The notes below the pieces were generated by a model. It was not told the origin of the DNA and made no database searches. It was given only the letters and a program-made list of their open reading frames with translations. Shown here piece after piece: positions 45,459 through 53,501 of a DNA stretch of 64,000 bases (positions are counted from its first letter, which is position 1; every line of letters begins with the position of its first letter). A program made the translations under genes and the position numbers. Origin of the DNA: Nitrospirota bacterium (GTDB lineage Bacteria; Nitrospinota_A; UBA7883; JACRGQ01). The DNA is taken from assembly GCA_024275955.1 (NCBI GenBank), contig JAJRYD010000026.1, forward strand, positions 1 to 64,000, written 5' to 3'.

Positions 45459-46406
45459 CTAGACCGAGAGAGATATCAGTTGCGCGGTATCTTTAGTTTT
45501 TAGGTCGTGGGCTTCTTGCGCTTGCTGACTGCTTTCGGGACGCAGGACTTTTGTAAAGTCTATATCAAGCTCTTGGGCGATAGCCTTGACAGCTTCGTTG
45601 CTTAATGTTTTTTCCGCTACCGCTTTAGGCTCGGTGTCAACCTCGCTTTCGCCAAGCAGTTTATCTGGGGTGAGAGGCTTTAACGGCTCCACAGCTCCTT
45701 CGACTTTTTGTCCCAGAAGTTTTATGTCGATAGGCTCTACCCCGATTCCCGACTTTACTAACGGTTTTAGCTGGTTTGGGTCGGTTGGAACTATTTCCCT
45801 TTCGTCCAGCTTTACAGGCGCGCTACCTTTGTTTATATATGTCAACGCCTCTTTGGAAGAAGCTACATTTTGTTCAAACCTTATTTGGCTTGTTTTCTGT
45901 ATATACTTGGTTGCCGCGAAATCGTAAGGCTCTCTTGAGAAACCTATTCTGGGCCTGCCGTACGAATCGTACTGCATACTAAAGTGCGTGGTATTGGCAC
46001 GGTTTGTCTGCCTGCCCTCTTCCTGCGTCGGGGTGAAGCTGAAGTCTTTCTCAGGAGTATGGTCGATTGTCATCTCGACTCTTGGTGTTTCCCCGCCGTA
46101 TCTCTCCCTTGTTATGGTAGCGGTAACGCCGTCTTTACCAAGAGAGCCGTATTGTATATTCCTGCCGTTGATATCTTCCGGCGATACCTTGCCAGAACCT
46201 GGTAGCGGGATATCTTTGCCTGCAGAGGAACCGCTTCCAGGCAACGGCGTGCCGGTATCGCTACCGGTGACTATCTCGAAGCTTACCCTGTCTAGAGGTT
46301 TTGTGATAAACTTGGCATCCTCGGCTATGCTTGGGCGCGCAGGTTTTACCCTAAACGTCGGGCCTCCCTGTCCCGCAAGCCTCTGATTAACAAGTCCTAT
46401 TCCCAT
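45459..46406 (-). CDS. Protein of unknown function with PLPGSG repeats
   Basis: The 315 residues have no signal peptide, no membrane helix and no domain I recognise. Two copies of PLPGSG (about 54-59 and 67-72) are separated by a short linker. The middle holds beta-type, polar stretches (ATITRERYGGETPRVEMTID). The C-terminal third is charged and helical (TLSNEAVKAIAQELDIDFTK). A start at ATG 46406 fits the GNTGNG-like context weakly. Codon use is like its neighbours. Low-complexity, disordered content suggests a linker or surface-related protein, but that is guesswork. It faces apt on the opposite strand. Confidence 0.55.
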   Translation of the reverse strand: MGIGLVNQRLAGQGGPTFRVKPARPSIAEDAKFITKPLDRVSFEIVTGSDTGTPLPGSGSSAGKDIPLPGSGKVSPEDINGRNIQYGSLGKDGVTATITRERYGGETPRVEMTIDHTPEKDFSFTPTQEEGRQTNRANTTHFSMQYDSYGRPRIGFSREPYDFAATKYIQKTSQIRFEQNVASSKEALTYINKGSAPVKLDEREIVPTDPNQLKPLVKSGIGVEPIDIKLLGQKVEGAVEPLKPLTPDKLLGESEVDTEPKAVAEKTLSNEAVKAIAQELDIDFTKVLRPESSQQAQEAHDLKTKDTAQLISLSV

Positions 46407-46593
46407 TTAATTACTTTCTATCCTTACAATTTCTATAACTAGACATATTCCTACATCTGCACTATCGGCATAAAAATATATCTCTTTAGCGAAATTTTAT
46501 AGAAATTTATTTGAAGTTTCTAACTTGTTGTTTTTATATCTTTTTGTGCTAAACTCAGCACCCAATCGAGAATTTTATAAAAAGGGGGGATTT

Positions 46594-47127
46594 ATGTCAT
46601 TAGAGGCTGGTAACGATTTGGAATCATTGATAAGGATTATTCCAGACTTCCCTAAAAAGGGAATACAGTTTTTAGACCTTACAACGCTTTTCAAAGATCC
46701 AGCCGGCCTTCGTAAGGTGATAGACCTCTTTTACGATAAGTACAAAGGTAAAGAGATTAGTCAGGTAGTAGGGATTGAGGCGAGGGGATTTGTGGTTGCC
46801 TCCGCACTTGCCTACAGGCTTGGGTGCGGCGTATCTCTAATAAGGAAGCCGGGAAAGCTTCCAGCCGAAACAATATCCAAGTCGTATGCCCTAGAATACG
46901 GAACCAACGAGATACATATCCATAAAGATGCCGTAGATAAAGGTGAAAAAGTACTACTGATTGACGACCTGCTTGCGACAGGCGGAACTATGGCGGCGGC
47001 TGTGGAACTGCTTGAGAGGCTCGAAGCAGAAATAGTCGGTATTGCGTTCATAGTCGAGCTTGGTTTCCTAAACGGCAGTGAGAAGCTCGGTAAATATCCT
47101 ATACATACCTTGATACATAAAGATTAG
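46594..47127 (+). CDS. apt: Adenine phosphoribosyltransferase
   Basis: The gene starts at ATG 46594 after AAAAGGGGGGA; a longer frame at 46525 has no homologous residues. The 177-residue protein has IRIIPDFPKKGIQFLDLTTLF near the start, the APRT hood motif GIEARGFVVASALAYRL, and the PRPP loop VLLIDDLLATGGTM. It converts adenine and PRPP to AMP. It stands alone, and the pur/hpt genes lie elsewhere in the window. A weak hairpin follows (GCCTT-TCCGC-AAGGC, 47132-47146). Confidence 0.95.
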   Translation: MSLEAGNDLESLIRIIPDFPKKGIQFLDLTTLFKDPAGLRKVIDLFYDKYKGKEISQVVGIEARGFVVASALAYRLGCGVSLIRKPGKLPAETISKSYALEYGTNEIHIHKDAVDKGEKVLLIDDLLATGGTMAAAVELLERLEAEIVGIAFIVELGFLNGSEKLGKYPIHTLIHKD

Positions 47128-47220
47128 GGTAGCCTTTCCGCAAGGCACGACTTATTCTCTTTTGGCGTTGCCCACTCTTTAGTTTGTTGGAGAAATTCTC
47201 TTTTTTGCCGGAATTAGGTT

Positions 47221-47226
47221 TATAAT
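47221..47226 (+). promoter_or_regulatory. Possible -10 box before the 81-residue protein
   Basis: A perfect TATAAT lies 35 bases upstream of the start at 47262. No good -35 is seen at 16-18 bases. The message would carry a strong AAAGGAGG ribosome-binding sequence at 47249-47256. Confidence 0.3.
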
Positions 47227-47261
47227 GGGGGTGAGAGCTACAGATTGAAAGGAGGTCTGGC

Positions 47262-47507
47262 ATGGTCGATATCGATGCACGAAGACAAGAGATGCTCGGC
47301 TGGTTTTACTCCAATTTTATGAAACCGTCGGAATGCGACCCGCCGATGAGCAAGGAACATGGCTCCCAGTATGTCTGCGGCGGCCCTTATTATGCCGAGG
47401 ATCTGCTCAATAAGCATTTTGGGACAAAATACCCCCAACATCTTATCAAAGAAGTGGTTGCCATTCTTGAAAAGGATGAAAGTGACTGGGTAAAGAAAGA
47501 CCATTAA
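47262..47507 (+). CDS. Small soluble protein of unknown function
   Basis: The 81 residues start at ATG 47262 after AAAGGAGG, an excellent ribosome-binding site, so the gene is probably expressed. No membrane helix, no signal. The two cysteines, in PSECDPPMSK and QYVCGGPYY, are only 18 residues apart, and the C-terminal half is helical and charged (HLIKEVVAILEKDESDWVKK). I do not recognise the family. It could be a small partner of the complex I operon that begins 317 bases later, but nothing shows this. Confidence 0.65.
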   Translation: MVDIDARRQEMLGWFYSNFMKPSECDPPMSKEHGSQYVCGGPYYAEDLLNKHFGTKYPQHLIKEVVAILEKDESDWVKKDH

Positions 47508-47823
47508 ATCAAAGAGTTTAGGTAAACTTTTTCGAAAGCTGGAGGAACAGGGAAGTTTGCGGTGGTGAAATTGTGTTTATCTTCCAATTAGCGTTAGTTT
47601 GACGCTTTTATCTTCTTGATTTTAGAGTTTTGTTAGACAATAATTCCGGTTCAGGCGTTTATTGAAATTTTTAGAAACGTTGCATGGAGATGGGGGATTT
47701 AAGCGGGGTAGCTTCGGTCTTTTTGTGGGGAAAGCTTGTGTCTGTCGGTATCGTTTTCACAAAGCTTTGAGCTGGTCTTAAACTGAGGCGTGTCGCTATA
47801 GAATCCAGTATAGATATAAAACT
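47508..47823. other. Spacer before the complex I operon
   Basis: No gene is seen. There is an imperfect inverted repeat AAAGCTTGTG/CACAAAGCTTT (47731-47769) with a 17-base loop. No convincing -35/-10 pair precedes the first gene, and no Shine-Dalgarno sequence lies just before its ATG at 47824. Confidence 0.4.
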
Positions 47824-49809
47824 ATGAAGGTACTTTTCAGTTCTTGGAAGGGCAAGCTTGTCGATAACCGTGGCAAGCCGGAACCCGACTGGGAAGAATC
47901 TCCAAACATAAAACTGCCGGACACTTTTGGCGGTTCGCTTTCCGGCTTCATCGGCTGGGACGGCATTATCCTTTTAGACGAAAAGGCCGACGCGGTAGAG
48001 ATGACCGCCAACTACACAGCCTCGCTTCAGAGCAGTTCCTGCGGCAGATGCTTTCCATGCAGGGTCGGTACCAAGGTTGCCGAAGATATTATTAAGCGTA
48101 TTCTAAGCGGCAACGGCAAGAGTTCCGACCTAGAAGAGCTGTCAGACCTTTGCGATTCGATATCAAAAAACTCCAAGTGCGGCATAGGCCAGCTTGGGAC
48201 AGTAGCGATAACCGATTCTCTAAAGTATTTCAGGAGCGACTACGAAGATTACATAAGCGGAAAAAGAAAAGCCCCAAACCTTTCCTACCCGTACAAGATG
48301 ACAGCTCCCTGCATCTCTGCCTGTCCAACAGGTATGGATATACCGCAGTATATTGAATATATAAAAGATGCCGATTTCGCAGGCTCATTAGCGAATATAC
48401 GGGAGGCAAGCCCGATGGCCAACACGCTTGGGAGGGCATGCTTCCACCCTTGCGAAAACAGCTGTAGACGGGCAAATGTAGACGAGCCGATAGCTATCTG
48501 CAAGCTCAAAAGGTATGCGTGGGATTGGGAAGACCAGCACGCGGTGGAAAGCCCTAAAAACCTTAATATGCATACCAGAAAAGAGAAGATAGCGGTCGTA
48601 GGTGCCGGCCCGTCCGGCCTTTCCGCCGCTTACTATCTCGCTTTGCAAGGTTTTCATGTAACGGTCTATGAAAAACTTATGGGGCCTGGCGGTGCCGCAT
48701 GGACAGGTATCCCGCAGTACCGCATACCAAAAGAGATACTCCTCCGCGAAGCGGAGCAGGTAAAGGATGTCGGCGTAGATATAAAATACGGCGTAGAGTT
48801 TGGAAAAGACGAAACCTTTAAAAGCCTTAGAGATGCCGGATACGGAGCGTTCTATCTGGCTACCGGCGGCGACCTTTCCAAAAAGGCGCGCGTCGAAGGC
48901 GAGTTCGAAGGTTACGAAGGTTTTGTCGGCGGTATAGGCGTACTTAAAGATGTAGTGCTTAAAACAATGCCGAACCCTCCGATGAAAGGCAACGAACTGC
49001 CGAAGCCTAAAAGAATATTTGTGATAGGCGGTGGAAACACGGCGATGGACTGCGTGAGAACTTTCCGCCGTCTTGGTTGCGAAGATGTAAGTATCGTTTA
49101 CCGCAGAACGATGAAGGAACTGCCGGCCGACCCTCACGAGATACATGAAGCCGAGGAAGAAGGGGTTCTGTTTAAATTTCTTCTAGCTCCAACAAAAATA
49201 GTCGCAAAGAATAACAAGGTGGTAGGGCTTGAATGTCAGAAGATGGAGCTTGGCGAGCCGGACGAATCTGGACGAAGAAGGCCGCAGGCTGTCAAAGGCT
49301 CCGAGCATATACTCGATTGCGACCTTATCATCTCCGCGATAGGGCAGGATTGCGATATCAGATACCTCGCGGAAGAGCCGACTATAAAAAAGAGTGATTG
49401 GGATACCATAATTACGGATGAAGATACGATGCAGACCGAAGTGGCAGATATCTTCGCTGGCGGCGATGTACAGACAGGGCCGCTTACGCTGGTAACGGCG
49501 GTCGGGCAGGCTAGGCGGGCGGCGCAGTCTATAGGCCAATTTCTCCGTGGTGAAAAGGTAGAGATAACCGATGAACAAAAGGTTGAAAATATGATTGCCA
49601 AGCTTGGCGCTTACGATAAGAACGAAGTGGTGCCGGAAGCTGGCGGATGGGATAGAAAAGCGATGCCTATCTGCGGTATCGAGGAAAAAAACAACAGCTT
49701 TACGGAAGTCGAGCTTGGCTACAGCCAAGAAGACGCGATGGAAGAGGCCTCAAGGTGCATGCGTTGCTACATAGTAGGTATGGCCGCCGTAAACGGAGGC
49801 GGAAAATGA
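47824..49809 (+). CDS. Fusion of the NuoF iron-sulfur domain to a GltD-like FAD/NAD(P)H oxidoreductase
   Basis: The 661 residues join two known modules. At 60-140 sits the C-terminal NADH_4Fe-4S domain of NuoF: Cys73, Cys76 and Cys79 in SSSCGRCFPCRVGT plus Cys119 are the N3 cluster ligands. The FMN- and NADH-binding part of NuoF is missing. From about 160 to 640 it resembles the small subunit of glutamate synthase and NfnB-type proteins: Fer4_20-type cysteines (Cys163, 167, 206, 210, 214), the FAD motif VVGAGPSGLSAAYYL (258-272), and a second Rossmann motif GGGNTAMDC with SIVYRR (402-428), which by analogy favours NADPH. It begins the complex I operon, overlapping nuoG by ATGA. I infer electron input from NAD(P)H or a ferredoxin. 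The start is poorly supported by a ribosome-binding site. Confidence 0.88.
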   Translation: MKVLFSSWKGKLVDNRGKPEPDWEESPNIKLPDTFGGSLSGFIGWDGIILLDEKADAVEMTANYTASLQSSSCGRCFPCRVGTKVAEDIIKRILSGNGKSSDLEELSDLCDSISKNSKCGIGQLGTVAITDSLKYFRSDYEDYISGKRKAPNLSYPYKMTAPCISACPTGMDIPQYIEYIKDADFAGSLANIREASPMANTLGRACFHPCENSCRRANVDEPIAICKLKRYAWDWEDQHAVESPKNLNMHTRKEKIAVVGAGPSGLSAAYYLALQGFHVTVYEKLMGPGGAAWTGIPQYRIPKEILLREAEQVKDVGVDIKYGVEFGKDETFKSLRDAGYGAFYLATGGDLSKKARVEGEFEGYEGFVGGIGVLKDVVLKTMPNPPMKGNELPKPKRIFVIGGGNTAMDCVRTFRRLGCEDVSIVYRRTMKELPADPHEIHEAEEEGVLFKFLLAPTKIVAKNNKVVGLECQKMELGEPDESGRRRPQAVKGSEHILDCDLIISAIGQDCDIRYLAEEPTIKKSDWDTIITDEDTMQTEVADIFAGGDVQTGPLTLVTAVGQARRAAQSIGQFLRGEKVEITDEQKVENMIAKLGAYDKNEVVPEAGGWDRKAMPICGIEEKNNSFTEVELGYSQEDAMEEASRCMRCYIVGMAAVNGGGK

Positions 49810-52049
49810 GCGTCGATGCCAAAAAGAAAATGGTAACGCTTACCATCAACGACAAGCCGGTAGAGGTTCAAAAAGGAACCACCATACTTGAAGCGTCCAG
49901 AGCGAACGGGTTCGATATACCTACTCTTTGCTATCTTAAAAAACTAAAGCCTATAGGTTCCTGCCGTCTTTGCTCCGTCGAGCTGGAAGGAGTAGCCTCT
50001 CCCGTTATGTCGTGCGAAACACCGGCGGCACAAGGAATGAACGTAACTACCGATAGCGAATCTCTCAAAAAGTACCGGCAGGATATGATGAGAATGATTC
50101 TCGTTGAGCATCCAAGAGATTGCCCCGTTTGCGAACGGTCCGGCGAATGCTCTTTGCAGGATAGAACTTTCGAGCTTAATGTTCTCGGCCATAAATGGAC
50201 GACGCAAGGCCACACAAGAAAACCTATCGTCGATTGGGGATTGATAAAGTACGACCAGAACCTATGTATCATGTGCGAAAGATGTATAAAGGTCTGCCGT
50301 GAGGTTCAAGGGGTTGCCGCCTACAAAATCGACGGGACAGGCTACAAGTCGAAAATAAATACCGTAACAGGTGAAAAGCTCGATTGCGATTTTTGCGGAC
50401 AATGTATTTCCGTCTGTCCTGTAGGCGCTCTTTCGAGCGGTATCGGCTTTGCCGGACGCGCGTGGGAAATGAAAAGAACAGCTACTATCTGCCCGCATTG
50501 CGGTGTCGGCTGTACTCTCGACATCAATGTCAAAAAAGATAAAGTAATAAGAGTTACCTCTAACCATAAAGCAGGTATTAACGATGGCAACCTTTGCGCT
50601 AGAGGGCGGTTTGGGTATCAGTTTATCCAGAGCGACGAGAGAGTTACCGCGCCGCTTATAAAATCGGACGCAGGCATGGAAAACGCGAAATGGAACGACG
50701 CGCTAGAGGCAGTTGCCCAAAAGCTTAAAAGCTATAAAGACAAATTTGGCGGTAAAGCTTTTGTCGGCATAGGTTCCGAGCGTAGTACAAACGAAGACAA
50801 CTATGTTTTTCAGAAATTTTTCCGTGAAGTGCTTGGAAGCGGAAACCTCGATAATGTCGCTAATATGAATAACGGAGATATCTGCTCAAAAGCTTTCGAG
50901 ACTTTTGGCGATGTATCGCTTACAGCTTCCTACGAAAGTTTTGATTCTGCTGATCTTTTTGTGCTTATAGGCGCGGACGGAAGCGTGGAAAACCCTGTGG
51001 TAGGCAACCTTATAAGAAGGGCGACCATCAATCACGGCGCAGATACCGCCATAGCCTACTCAAGAAAAGCTGTTTTTTTGCCGGAGCCCAAAGTGGCGCT
51101 TACTTACGACTATAAAGATATGAACAGTTTTATGCTGAACCTTCTTGGCCGAACGATAGAAAACGGCGGCTATGACGTAGACTCTGCTTTTACCAAGTCG
51201 GTAGGAAAAGGCTCCGCCGATTTAGCGATAGACGAGCTTGTAGCGTTTACAAAAAAACGCGGCAACCCTATATATATAGTAGGGCAGGAAGCGCAAAAGC
51301 ATCCGCAGGCTAACGCCATCATAAGAAATATAGCGAACCTCGCTAAAATCTGCGGCGGAAAAGTGCTGATGCTCAAAGAATACTGCAACACGCAAGGGGT
51401 AAACGATATAGGCGTGTCGCCGAATGTTCTTCCCGGGCGCAAACCAGAATATAGGCCGGAGCTTATCTGCGGTTCATCGGTTATAGACCAGATGAAAAGT
51501 GGAACGGCTAAAGTGCTTATTGTTTTTGATGAAGATGTTTTGGGCAGGCTTTCTGGTTCTGAAAGTTTTAGAGATGCCTGCGGCAATGTCGAATATATAG
51601 TTGTGGTAGACCAGTTTAAAAGCGAGACTGCTAAGCTTGCCGATGTCTTTTTAGCGTCTAGTACGTCGGCCGAGAAAGACGGCACATTTACCGACATGGA
51701 GGGGCGTTGCCAAGCAGTTTTCCGCGCGGTTTCTCCTATCGGCAAACCTGCGTGGCAGATATTTACGGAACTTGCTTCCAAACTCGGCAAAGATTTCGGC
51801 TTCAAGTCGGTCGCCGACATACAGGCGGAGATAGCGAAAGATGTGCCGCTTTACTCCGGCATAGCTAGCGGCGACTTTCTTGTCGACTACGGCCCGCTTT
51901 TAAAAAGTTCTAGCGAGCTTAAACTTGTAGAGCCTGCAAAAGTTGAAGGGGAGCTTAATCCATCGTATGATCAGTCTCTCTTTAGCCTTGGCCTATACAC
52001 AGATTACTGCCCGGCTCTCAAACCGTATCAGGGGGGTAAAGCGCAGTGA
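49806..52049 (+). CDS. nuoG: Complex I subunit NuoG-like protein with four iron-sulfur sites and a molybdopterin-type fold
   Basis: The protein has 747 residues from ATG 49806, which overlaps the previous stop. Ligand sets: [2Fe-2S] at Cys42, 53, 56, 70; the His-Cys3 cluster at His102, Cys106, 109, 115; two [4Fe-4S] at Cys154/157/160/164 and Cys194/197/200/204; and an N7-type cluster at Cys229, 232, 236, 264 in CPHCGVGC and GNLCARG. The rest follows the FdhA/NuoG large-subunit fold. A formate dehydrogenase is less likely because no Sec/Cys active-site context is evident. It carries electrons towards NuoI and NuoB. Its place before nuoA is unusual. Confidence 0.9.
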   Translation: MSVDAKKKMVTLTINDKPVEVQKGTTILEASRANGFDIPTLCYLKKLKPIGSCRLCSVELEGVASPVMSCETPAAQGMNVTTDSESLKKYRQDMMRMILVEHPRDCPVCERSGECSLQDRTFELNVLGHKWTTQGHTRKPIVDWGLIKYDQNLCIMCERCIKVCREVQGVAAYKIDGTGYKSKINTVTGEKLDCDFCGQCISVCPVGALSSGIGFAGRAWEMKRTATICPHCGVGCTLDINVKKDKVIRVTSNHKAGINDGNLCARGRFGYQFIQSDERVTAPLIKSDAGMENAKWNDALEAVAQKLKSYKDKFGGKAFVGIGSERSTNEDNYVFQKFFREVLGSGNLDNVANMNNGDICSKAFETFGDVSLTASYESFDSADLFVLIGADGSVENPVVGNLIRRATINHGADTAIAYSRKAVFLPEPKVALTYDYKDMNSFMLNLLGRTIENGGYDVDSAFTKSVGKGSADLAIDELVAFTKKRGNPIYIVGQEAQKHPQANAIIRNIANLAKICGGKVLMLKEYCNTQGVNDIGVSPNVLPGRKPEYRPELICGSSVIDQMKSGTAKVLIVFDEDVLGRLSGSESFRDACGNVEYIVVVDQFKSETAKLADVFLASSTSAEKDGTFTDMEGRCQAVFRAVSPIGKPAWQIFTELASKLGKDFGFKSVADIQAEIAKDVPLYSGIASGDFLVDYGPLLKSSSELKLVEPAKVEGELNPSYDQSLFSLGLYTDYCPALKPYQGGKAQ

Positions 52050-52074
52050 CGATAAATGAGAGAAGGGGGAATAA

Positions 52075-52431
52075 ATGCTTAATCAGTATCTGCCGATTAT
52101 CGTTATGATAGTTGCCGCCGCCGGTACGGCAATAGGGATGATAGTTGCCACCACCCTTATCGGCCCTAAGAAAAGTTTTCCCGATAAGGACGAGCCGTTC
52201 GAGTGCGGTGTCTCTCCCGTGCACAACCCTAAGTCACGCTTCTCTATAAGTTTTTATGTTATCGCTATGCTTTTTATCATTTTCGACATCGAAGCGGTTT
52301 TTCTTTTTCCCTGGGCGGTTATCTTTCAAAAGCTCGGGATGTTCGGTTTTATAGAGATGCTTCTTTTTATTTTTGTTCTGGCGGTTGGGCTTGTATATGT
52401 TTGGCGGAAAGGAGCGCTTGAATGGGAGTAG
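52075..52431 (+). CDS. nuoA: Complex I subunit NuoA
   Basis: The 118 residues have three helices (about 5-28, 60-82, 88-108). The conserved loop segment FECGVSPVHNPKSRFSISFYVIAMLFIIFDIE and the following VFLFPWA are the NuoA signature. It lies at the membrane-arm junction. It begins 25 bases after nuoG, behind AGAAGGGGG, and overlaps nuoB by about 10 bases. Confidence 0.95.
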   Translation: MLNQYLPIIVMIVAAAGTAIGMIVATTLIGPKKSFPDKDEPFECGVSPVHNPKSRFSISFYVIAMLFIIFDIEAVFLFPWAVIFQKLGMFGFIEMLLFIFVLAVGLVYVWRKGALEWE

Positions 52432-52958
52432 AGAACGAAGAACAAGGTTTCGAGCATGTTCTTGGCGACAGCGTTATCCTTACTACTGTCGAACAGGTTG
52501 TCGGCTGGGGGAGAAAGTTTTCCTTCTTTCTCTATCCGTTTATTACCGCCTGTTGCGGTATGGAGTTTATGTCGGTAGCGGGGCCAAGATACGATATAGA
52601 CAGATTCGGGGCGGCGCTTCCGAGGTTTTCCCCAAGACAGGCAGACCTGCTTATAGTGGTAGGCACGATAAGCCACAAACAGTTGCCGATACTTAACAAA
52701 GTTTACAACCAGATGGCGGAGCCGAAGTGGGTGTTCGCCTACGGCGCCTGCGTTGTTTCCGGCGGCATGTACGACAACTATTCCACAGCGCAGGGGATAG
52801 ATACGATACTCCCTGTAGACGTATATGTTCCCGGCTGTCCGCCGAGACCGGAGATGGTCTTCGATGGATTGATGAAACTGCAGGATATCGTGCAGAACGA
52901 AAAGTTCAGCAAATGGCCCCGCGGCGCTGGCAAATACACCGCAGAGGAGCTTAAGTAA
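52422..52958 (+). CDS. nuoB: Complex I subunit NuoB
   Basis: The 178 residues hold the ligands of cluster N2, the final electron donor to quinone: adjacent cysteines in FITACCGMEFMSVAG, a third in GACVVSGGMYDNYS and a fourth in VPGCPPRPEMV. The RYDIDRFGAALPRFSPRQAD stretch is typical. It overlaps nuoA and is 7 bases from nuoC. The protein sits at the base of the peripheral arm. Confidence 0.96.
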   Translation: MGVENEEQGFEHVLGDSVILTTVEQVVGWGRKFSFFLYPFITACCGMEFMSVAGPRYDIDRFGAALPRFSPRQADLLIVVGTISHKQLPILNKVYNQMAEPKWVFAYGACVVSGGMYDNYSTAQGIDTILPVDVYVPGCPPRPEMVFDGLMKLQDIVQNEKFSKWPRGAGKYTAEELK

Positions 52959-52965
52959 AAAACGT

Positions 52966-53454
52966 ATGGGAAAGCTTATAGATATCGTTAAACAAAAGTT
53001 CGCGAGCGAATGTATCTCCTCGCACGAACAGCACGGCGATGAAACCGTTATAGTAAAAAAAGAGAAGATAAGAGAGATAATGGCTTGGCTTAAAAGTGAC
53101 GAATCTACCAAGTTCAATTTTCTTATCGATCTTACAGCTGTCGACTACAGCGAGTATGAAGGCAGAGGAGCGCCGCGTTTCGAAGTTGTCTACCATCTTT
53201 ATTCCCTTTCGCTCAACCACCGGCTAAGGGTGAAGGTTGGTGTCGATGAAAAAGATTGTATCGTCGATTCTCTCGTTCCTGTATGGATAGGGGCCGATTG
53301 GTACGAACGCGAAGTTTGGGATATGTATGGAATAAAATTTGATGGGCACCCAAATCTCAAGCGTCTTCTTTTGTACGAAGAGTTTGAGGGGCATCCATTG
53401 CGCAAAGATTATCCTATCAATAAACGACAACCGCTTATAGGGCCGGAGAACTGA
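52966..53454 (+). CDS. nuoC: Complex I subunit NuoC
   Basis: The 162 residues have the 30-kDa subunit signature EREVWDMYGIKFDGHPNLKR with LYEEFEGHPLRKDYP near the end. It is a separate gene, not a NuoCD fusion as in Escherichia coli. The end of the gene carries GCCGGAG, which can act as ribosome-binding site for the TTG start of the nuoD frame. Confidence 0.95.
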   Translation: MGKLIDIVKQKFASECISSHEQHGDETVIVKKEKIREIMAWLKSDESTKFNFLIDLTAVDYSEYEGRGAPRFEVVYHLYSLSLNHRLRVKVGVDEKDCIVDSLVPVWIGADWYEREVWDMYGIKFDGHPNLKRLLLYEEFEGHPLRKDYPINKRQPLIGPEN

Positions 53455-53456
53455 TT

Positions 53457-53501
53457 TTGCAGGAAAACGAAGTAAAAAAGCCAGACCTCCAGACGGATTA
53501 A
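53457..53501 (+). pseudogene. Fourteen-codon start of the nuoD frame ending in TAA
   Basis: TTG at 53457 lies 8 bases behind GGAG and opens a frame that is the same as nuoD's (LQENEVKKPDLQTD), but TAA at 53499-53501 stops it. The next codons, VFLNMGPSHPATHG, continue the family pattern. If TAA were GAA, the junction would read QTDEVFLNMGP, close to the usual NuoD N-terminus. A point mutation, a sequencing error or an upstream leader peptide are possible. Confidence 0.5.

Noticed and set aside
47731-47769. Inverted repeat before the complex I operon as terminator or operator
   Set aside because: Long loop, a bulge, and no T-run; it may be chance in an AT-rich spacer.
49806-52049. Formate dehydrogenase alpha subunit
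   Set aside because: Its ligand sets and place directly in a complete complex I operon fit NuoG; no clear Sec/Cys active-site context was seen.
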